DNA of 64,000 nt, from positions 743,936 through 807,935 of the forward strand of contig NZ_NIPO01000001.1 of assembly GCF_002807015.1 (NCBI RefSeq). Reading direction: 5' to 3'. The position numbers and the translations under genes are program-made. The DNA comes from Avrilella dinanensis. GTDB taxonomy: Bacteria > Bacteroidota > Bacteroidia > Flavobacteriales > Flavobacteriaceae. The notes under the pieces are model-generated. The model saw only the letters and a program-made list of their open reading frames with translations. It did not search any database and was not told the DNA's origin. Below, piece by piece: positions 56,942-64,000 of this stretch (its first letter is position 1; every line of letters begins with the position of its first letter).

Positions 56942-57427
56942 TTATTTGAATTCTTTACTCATTTGTTCCACAACCTCGTATGCGGCAGGGCAAATCAAAG
57001 TATTTTTAATCGTCAGATGGTTGATTTGGTAGAATTTTCTCCGGTCGGTATGTGGATATTCCCGACAGGCTTTGGGGCGGTCTTCATAAACCGAACAGTA
57101 ATTATCACTCCCGAGAAAAGGACACGGAACCGACTGTAGCACATAATCATTATCTTCATCAATCCGTAAATAAGTTTCGATGAATTGTTGCGGTTTTAGC
57201 CGAAAAACCTTGGCCAGTCGTTCGATGTCTTTTTGTGTGAAAAGCGGTCCGGTGGTTTTACAGCAATTTGCACACGAGAGACAGTCAATCCGGTTAAAAA
57301 CATCATTGTGAATTTCCTGCATTTTCTGGTCAAAATGCTTGGGTGGTTTACTTTTGATTCGGGCGAGAAACTTTTTGTGTTCCGCTTGTTTTATCCGGGC
57401 TTTTTTGTGGTAATCTTCGAGCTTCAT
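56942..57427 (-). CDS. YkgJ-family cysteine cluster protein
   Basis: 161 residues. A Cys-rich core, CLSCANCCKTTGP, is followed by VPCPFLGSDNYCSVYEDRPKACREYP. This is the YkgJ/UPF0153 pattern thought to bind zinc or an iron-sulfur cluster. Function unknown. Soluble and basic at its N-terminus. A -7 candidate (TATTTTTG, minus strand, 57455-57462) lies 28 bp upstream. Confidence 0.88.
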   Translation of the reverse strand: MKLEDYHKKARIKQAEHKKFLARIKSKPPKHFDQKMQEIHNDVFNRIDCLSCANCCKTTGPLFTQKDIERLAKVFRLKPQQFIETYLRIDEDNDYVLQSVPCPFLGSDNYCSVYEDRPKACREYPHTDRRKFYQINHLTIKNTLICPAAYEVVEQMSKEFK

Positions 57428-57508
57428 AAAGAGATTGTAAGAAAAATCTTATTGCAAAAATAGGTAACTGAATTGTGAAATCTATGGAATAAACCAATTA
57501 ATTGTTTC

Positions 57509-58201
57509 TTATGAACTCAAAGCCAAAATATATTTATCAATATACAATTGCTTTTCTTTAGATTTATATTGCTGAATAAAACGAGGGTGTTCAAGAACGG
57601 TCAGTTTGTCAAAGAGTTTTTTCTCTTGATTCAGTTTTTGGATAAAATCGGCATTTTTCTTTCCTAATATGAAAACTTCTGAAGTGTCCAGCCCGAGACT
57701 GATATGCTTTTCGAGCGATTCTATCATAAAATCTTTGACGTTTGCAAAGAGCTGTTTATCATCATAATAATTCGCATTCAGGAATTTTCCTTCTTTCGAT
57801 TTTCTGACAATCGCCAACGGAAAAGGTGAATTGATGTAAAACTGCTGGTAGAAATCTTTTGTACCGCCAAAAGCATCAATCATATCGTACAGAAAAACAG
57901 ATGAAATTTCATGCGTGTGAGCCGATTGCATCGGAATTCCGCAAACCGATTCCAACCGCTTGGTGTCTGTAAACGGAACGCCGGTAACGCCTGCTCCGTT
58001 GCGACTTGGGTTTATGCCGATGATAAACTTTCTGCCCGAAGTATCATGGTAATATTTATGATAAAATTTTTGCATGACCACCATAGTTTCCGGATTATCG
58101 AAATAAGGATTCAGTACCTGAAAACCATCAGGTAGTTTTCCCGGATAATAAAGGTTTCGGTTAAATTCAATTACTTTTTCAGCGAAAGTTTTTGGATTCA
58201 T
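57509..58201 (-). CDS. SMUG2/DUF4918-type uracil-DNA-glycosylase-family protein
   Basis: 230 residues. Family motifs are IGINPSRNGAGVTGVPFTDTKRLE (the pocket region of the glycosylase superfamily), the YDMIDAFGG segment and a C-terminal VLEHPRFIQQYK with the conserved HPR-like end. This assigns it to the SMUG2-like group. A base-excision repair role is an inference from the family. No neighbour link. Confidence 0.83.
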   Translation of the reverse strand: MNPKTFAEKVIEFNRNLYYPGKLPDGFQVLNPYFDNPETMVVMQKFYHKYYHDTSGRKFIIGINPSRNGAGVTGVPFTDTKRLESVCGIPMQSAHTHEISSVFLYDMIDAFGGTKDFYQQFYINSPFPLAIVRKSKEGKFLNANYYDDKQLFANVKDFMIESLEKHISLGLDTSEVFILGKKNADFIQKLNQEKKLFDKLTVLEHPRFIQQYKSKEKQLYIDKYILALSS

Positions 58202-58234
58202 AAGGTTAAAAATACGATGATTTTTCGAAAGCGT

Positions 58235-58516
58235 TTATTTGTTTTCGTAATGTCCCATTGCTGATACGACAAAAACCATAACGATTTCTTCTTAAACACG
58301 ATATATAATCCGGTCTTTCTGATTTAATCTTCTCGACCAATAGCCTTGATAATCGTGCTTTAGTTGTTCCGGTTTTCCTTCTCCGGAAAAAGGTGTTTCT
58401 GCTAATTGAAAAAGAATTTTCTCAATCTTTTTTATTACCGATTTATTCCCAGACTTATAATGCTTTTGTAAATCTTTCTGAGCATTAGAGGTTATTTCGA
58501 CAAAATACTTCCCCAT
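58235..58516 (-). pseudogene. yoeB: YoeB-like toxin interrupted by a stop codon
   Basis: The first 74 codons (to 58295) match YoeB/Txe RNase toxins (NAQKDLQKHYKSGNKS, KPEQLKHDYQGYWSRRLNQKDRIIYRV). A TAA at 58292-58294 follows. The same frame then continues for 18 codons (EEIVMVFVVSAMGHYENK) to the next stop at 58235. That tail contains the C-terminal GHY, which carries catalytic residues in YoeB. So a single in-frame nonsense codon separates an otherwise complete 93-residue toxin. It is probably inactive unless read through. It overlaps the antitoxin gene by 25 bp. Confidence 0.85.
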
Positions 58517-58725
58517 ATATCGTCTGGATTTATAGTAATTGTATTGTCTTCTTCGATATCTTTTTCCGCTCTTTTTATTTTTTCAACAAATTCTTTGCTG
58601 TATGGACTTTTTTTGTCGGAAATAATTTCAACGCCGTTGTTTTCTTTCGAGAAAAGCTCAATCAGGCTCTTTAATGTTTTGCCTGCTTTGGTACGTTCGT
58701 TTATTTTTATAGTGATTGTTGTCAT
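58492..58725 (-). CDS. Antitoxin of the YoeB-like module
   Basis: 77 residues from the Met at 58725 (MTTITIKINERTKAGKTLKSL), the usual start for DUF2683-type bacteroidetal antitoxins. The N-terminal strand and helix are likely to dimerise and bind DNA. The acidic C-terminus (AEKDIEEDNTITINPDDIW) probably covers the toxin. Longer upstream frames are not credible. Overlap of 25 bp with the toxin frame is typical of such modules. It appears intact while the toxin is broken. Confidence 0.75.
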   Translation of the reverse strand: MTTITIKINERTKAGKTLKSLIELFSKENNGVEIISDKKSPYSKEFVEKIKRAEKDIEEDNTITINPDDIWGSILSK

Positions 58726-59007
58726 AGCTTTACACGTTTTATAATCATAAAGATACAAAAAATATCCCGAATTGTATTTTCGATTAAACGAAGAAAATAG
58801 CTGATTTTGTTTATCTTTGGCGTTGGTAAATCTTAAAATTAAAATAAAAATCAACGCTTTGTGGTACAGAATAGTATCTTTGCCACATTAATTATTATCA
58901 AAAAATGAAACCGACATGTTTAAAATAATTATTAAACATACAGCGAAATGATTATTTTAAACATCAAAGGTTACATGTGACCATTGAAAAACAATAAAAA
59001 TAAACAC
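58726..59007 (+). promoter_or_regulatory. Regulatory spacer ahead of the surA-like gene
   Basis: Two -7 elements TATCTTTG (58812-58819 and 58875-58882) face the surA-like gene. Between the second one and the ATG lies a pair of inverted repeats: ATGTTTAAAATAAT (58916-58929) with its exact complement (58951-58964). The left arm alone can also fold on TGTTTAA/TTAAACA. These could form alternative leader hairpins. Confidence 0.45.
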
Positions 59008-60360
59008 ATGAAAATATTACACTATTTCCTTTTTACTATATTGCTTTGCACGATGCAAACAACCTGGTCGCAAACTTCTGACAACAAACGAATTGACGGA
59101 ATTGTCGGTATGGTTGGCGATAAAATCGTTCTGGAATCTGATGTGCAGAAAAGTTTGCTGGATATTATGTCGAGGAAAGACAGACCGATGGATTTTGACG
59201 AATGCATGGTTTATGGTTCGCTGATGGAATCAAAATTGTTTTTGTACCATGCTGAATTAGATAGTATTCAGGTAATGCCCGAAATGGTAGAGCAAAACTT
59301 GCAGGCTCAGTTAGACCAGGCGGTTCAGGCTACCGGATCGATTGACGGAGTGGTAAAATTTTATGGCAAAAGCAGTTTTGAAGAATTAAGTAAATATTTG
59401 AAAGAAATTATCGAAAATAACCTGAAAATCAGTCAGTATCAAAATACGGTTGCCACTAGTGTAGAAATCACACCCGAGGAGGTTCGCCAGTTTTTTAACA
59501 GCCTTCCGGAAGAAGAATTACCGATTATTGGCGACCAGATGGAGTTGGCAGAAATTCTGATAGAACCTGAAATATCCGAAGGACAGGTGCAAAAGGTTAT
59601 TGACCAGTTGAATCAGATAAAAAAAGAAGTAGAAGACGGTTCTTCATTCAGTAGTAAGGTGTATCTTTATACGGAAGACCCGGGCTCTGTGAAAAGTGGA
59701 GGATTATATTCAATCGACAAAAACAGTGATTTTGTAAAAGAGTTTAAAGATGCGACTTTTTCCTTAAAAGAAGGGCAGGTTTCCGAACCTTTCAAAACGG
59801 ATTATGGCTATCATATCGTTTATCTTGAAAAGATACGAGGCGAAAAATATGATGTCAGACACATTCTGATTTCGCCGAAACCTACTGCAGAAGCTATACA
59901 GGAAGCCCGGAATCTGGCAGATGAGGTACGAATGAAAATCCTGAATAACGAAATGACTTTTGAAGAGGCGGTAATGAAATATTCTACCAACAAAACCAAC
60001 AAAAACAGTAACGGTATCATGATGCACCCAAGTACGGGAGATACTCGTTTTGAGCTCAACTCAATTACCGACAGAAACCTGTACAACTCAATTTACAATC
60101 TGAAAAAAGGAGAAATATCGCCCGTAATTGCTTATAATTATAAAGATAACGCCCGTTATCAGATTATTAAAGTTTTGGATAAGATTGACAGTCACAAAGC
60201 AGATTTTTCCAAAGATTTTGTGGCAATTCAGCGTATCGCTCTCGATAATAAAAAGCGAGACAAGCTGGGTGAGTGGATTGATAAAAAAATCGGGCAAACC
60301 TATATATTTGTTGATGACCAGTACAAAAACTGTAAATTCTCTAATTCCTGGGTGCAGTAA
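59008..60360 (+). CDS. SurA-like periplasmic peptidyl-prolyl isomerase/chaperone
   Basis: 450 residues from ATG 59008; the in-frame TTG at 58984 would only prepend a poly-Asn/Lys stretch to the signal peptide. Signal peptide ends near TTWSQ. The SurA N-domain is at ~25-165 (IDGIVGMVGDKIVLESDVQKS). Two parvulin PPIC domains follow at ~175-275 (GLYSIDKNSDFVKEFKDATFSLKEG, TDYGYHIVYLEK) and ~280-385 (VRHILISPKPT). It escorts outer-membrane barrel proteins. It ends at a good terminator. Confidence 0.92.
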   Translation: MKILHYFLFTILLCTMQTTWSQTSDNKRIDGIVGMVGDKIVLESDVQKSLLDIMSRKDRPMDFDECMVYGSLMESKLFLYHAELDSIQVMPEMVEQNLQAQLDQAVQATGSIDGVVKFYGKSSFEELSKYLKEIIENNLKISQYQNTVATSVEITPEEVRQFFNSLPEEELPIIGDQMELAEILIEPEISEGQVQKVIDQLNQIKKEVEDGSSFSSKVYLYTEDPGSVKSGGLYSIDKNSDFVKEFKDATFSLKEGQVSEPFKTDYGYHIVYLEKIRGEKYDVRHILISPKPTAEAIQEARNLADEVRMKILNNEMTFEEAVMKYSTNKTNKNSNGIMMHPSTGDTRFELNSITDRNLYNSIYNLKKGEISPVIAYNYKDNARYQIIKVLDKIDSHKADFSKDFVAIQRIALDNKKRDKLGEWIDKKIGQTYIFVDDQYKNCKFSNSWVQ

Positions 60361-60379
60361 TTTGTTTGAAGTAAAACAC

Positions 60380-60409
60380 AAAACCATCTGTTTTTCAGGT
60401 GGTTTTTTT
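60380..60409 (+). terminator. Intrinsic terminator after the surA-like gene
   Basis: AAAACCATCTG pairs with CAGGTGGTTTT (one G-U) around TTTTT, followed by a T-run. Confidence 0.85.
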
Positions 60410-60692
60410 GTTGAAAAACTATTCTAACCAAATAAAAAATCAAAAATTTTCTGTATATTTTTTTGCTAAAATCAATAATTATTGATAATTAGAGTGTTGG
60501 ATTAATTGTTTGTTTGTTAAAAATATAATCATTTTTTGTGGTGTTGTTTGGTAATGATGACTATTCCTTTGTAAAATAGAATAATTATAAATAAATGTTT
60601 CTCATATTTAAGGTTTTATTAAAAACTTTCAAAAATGAAAATCGTTTATTAAATTTGCACGACTTAAAGAAATCTACTAAAACATTTGAAAT
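60410..60692 (+). promoter_or_regulatory. AT-rich upstream region of aconitase with -7 element
   Basis: About 280 bp without a gene. TAAATTTG at 60650-60657 fits the -7 consensus, 35 bp before the ATG. Otherwise I see only AT-rich sequence and no clear operator. Confidence 0.4.
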
Positions 60693-62951
<2,259 letters not shown>

Positions 62952-62972
62952 TTTCATCTTATTTTAATAGTA

Positions 62973-63005
62973 AAAAGAGTCACGATTTTTCGTGGCTCTT
63001 TTTTG
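62973..63005 (+). terminator. Intrinsic terminator after aconitase
   Basis: AAAAAGAGTCACGA pairs with TCGTGGCTCTTTTT (one G-U) around TTTT. Confidence 0.87.
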
Positions 63006-63093
63006 TTGAGGGCGGATATTAAAAAGCCTTCAAACGAGATTTTCTTAGTGTCCGACCAACGAAATTATTTTGTTATATATTGCTTGTCAAAAA

Positions 63094-63113
63094 AAACTTT
63101 AACGTTAAAGTTT
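63094..63113. promoter_or_regulatory. 20-bp perfect palindrome, operator-like
   Basis: AAACTTTAACGTTAAAGTTT is its own exact complement and stands 57 bp before the ATG of the next gene. Such a site suits a dimeric regulator; which one is unknown. No flanking U-run. Confidence 0.5.
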
Positions 63114-63170
63114 CTTAATATAAAGAAAAAAAACTAAATTAGTAGCCAAAACCTAAACTATACTATTCTT

Positions 63171-64000
63171 ATGAGAAGAATTATTTACTTAAAATTATGT
63201 TGTATGGCATTACTCTTTTTGCCATACATATTGGTGGGGCAAGAGTATGTTCCTTTAACGGTTTCTTCTGGCTTTAACGTAGATGTTATTGCAGAAGATA
63301 GTCCTGCGGTTGATTTCACAACCTCGGCAGTAGATGCCGTAGAGACAGGAGCTAATTTTTGCTTTGTGTCAGTTGGTTTCCCGGGAGCAGGAACAGCTGG
63401 TTTTCCGGCGAGTGGAGTTTTTTCCTCTGTCACTTCTTCTGATGTAACATTTCAGTTAGGAGATTACGCGGACAACAATGCCCTAAGGTTAGAAAGTGGT
63501 GGCACAGAAAACGGAACATTAACGTTTCAGAATCAAGAAGAAGCTTTAAAGATTTATGTATTAGCAACCGGAGGAAGTGGAGCTTGTACTTTCACAGGAA
63601 CAATTACTTTTACTGATGATACTACGCAAGCTATTACTACTCAAAACGTAGCAGATTGGTATGGTGGGAGTTCCGTAGCTTATTATTTAAATGGGAGGGT
63701 AAATCGGAGCAACAACAACTGGGAATCTGCGTTTAATAATCCTCGGGTTTATCAAATCGAAATAGCTATAGATGCGGCTAACCAAACCAAACAGATTGAA
63801 AGTATTCACTTTGTTAATACCCAAACAATTACAGGAAGATTTTTGAATATTTTCGGTGTTTCAGCAGAAATAACACCTGATTGTCCAAAACCTACAAATT
63901 TGAGTGTAAGCGATATTACTACCCAGGGAGCAACTGTGAACTGGGAAAGTATTGGAGACAGTTTTGAACTGAAATATGGCATTACCGGTTTTGATGTAGA
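63171..64000 (+). CDS. Secreted protein with fibronectin type III start, 3' end cut by the window
   Basis: An uninterrupted frame runs from ATG 63171 to the window end (276 codons seen, no stop). A signal peptide (about residues 1-24; basic RR start, hydrophobic CCMALLFLPYIL, then GQ) precedes a beta-rich domain (FQLGDYADNNALRLESGG, GTITFTDDTTQ). At ~residue 240 a fibronectin type III domain begins (CPKPTNLSVSDIT, ATVNWES). Domain style suggests a T9SS cargo protein, but the C-terminal sorting domain is outside the window. Confidence 0.82.
   Translation, partial: MRRIIYLKLCCMALLFLPYILVGQEYVPLTVSSGFNVDVIAEDSPAVDFTTSAVDAVETGANFCFVSVGFPGAGTAGFPASGVFSSVTSSDVTFQLGDYADNNALRLESGGTENGTLTFQNQEEALKIYVLATGGSGACTFTGTITFTDDTTQAITTQNVADWYGGSSVAYYLNGRVNRSNNNWESAFNNPRVYQIEIAIDAANQTKQIESIHFVNTQTITGRFLNIFGVSAEITPDCPKPTNLSVSDITTQGATVNWESIGDSFELKYGITGFDV

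Noticed and set aside
58984..59007. An upstream TTG start for the surA-like protein.
   Set aside because: It would put a hydrophilic Asn/Lys stretch before the signal peptide; ATG 59008 gives a normal signal sequence.
63185..63433. An 82-codon minus-strand frame at the right end.
   Set aside because: It is antisense to the secreted Fn3-type protein, which has a signal peptide and an uninterrupted frame to the window end.

Overview
The window reads as chromosomal DNA of an aerobic, low-GC Bacteroidota, most likely order Flavobacteriales. Evidence: type IX secretion (T9SS) C-terminal sorting domains, a bacteroidetal promoter signature (TAnnTTTG at -7, sometimes TTG at -33) in front of many genes, weak Shine-Dalgarno sequences, an S46 dipeptidyl-peptidase, OmpA with thrombospondin-3 repeats, and a mitochondrial-type aconitase. 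I cannot fix the genus. I saw no tRNA, rRNA, CRISPR array or complete insertion sequence.

Layout. 1-12.9 kb: a two-gene leftward unit with a T9SS-sorted surface protein and a 3715-residue SpvB/TcdB/RHS protein. 12.9-13.3 kb: an 18-bp perfect hairpin and the 3' scrap of an IS982-type transposase. 13.4-15.3 kb: prfC and a [2Fe-2S] ferredoxin. 15.4-16.7 kb: two small envelope genes. 16.9-18.9 kb: an Mla-type lipid ABC transporter pair plus a small gene. 18.9-22.3 kb: a tight leftward operon (SDR, SprT-like, mannose-1-phosphate guanylyltransferase, DUF2891 lipoprotein). 23-25.7 kb: a delta-60-repeat T9SS protein. 25.8-28.4 kb: pyruvate dehydrogenase E1alpha and a double-lipoyl E2. 28.6-35.2 kb: OmpA-family porin, kbl, an AddA/RecB-like helicase-nuclease and superoxide dismutase.

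35.2-45.7 kb is the most interesting region. It is a leftward methionine locus: metY, a metB/C-like gene, metX, a bifunctional aspartokinase-homoserine dehydrogenase, a metZ-like gene, then mesX (DUF1852) and mesD (core-MetE). MesD/MesX is a folate-independent methionine synthase pair. A clear metF 3' fragment lies downstream of mesD, and a weaker metH-like 5' scrap lies upstream of mesX. This suggests that the pair replaced an ancestral folate/B12-dependent metH-metF segment. In front of metY are two tandem Met-codon-rich leader ORFs, each followed by an intrinsic terminator. This is a serial, ribosome-sensed methionine attenuator.

45.7-58.2 kb: rpsP-rimM-trmN6, CNNM/CorC-obg, adk, a small two-gene islet bracketed by identical 34-bp terminators, an outer-membrane protein with an S46 peptidase, rlmB, dodecin, a diheme-cytochrome lipoprotein, a YkgJ-type protein and a SMUG2-like glycosylase. 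58.2-58.7 kb: a YoeB-like toxin with an in-frame stop just before its GHY end, plus its antitoxin. 59-63 kb: a SurA-like chaperone and aconitase. 63.1-64 kb: the 5' end of another secreted protein, which runs off the window.
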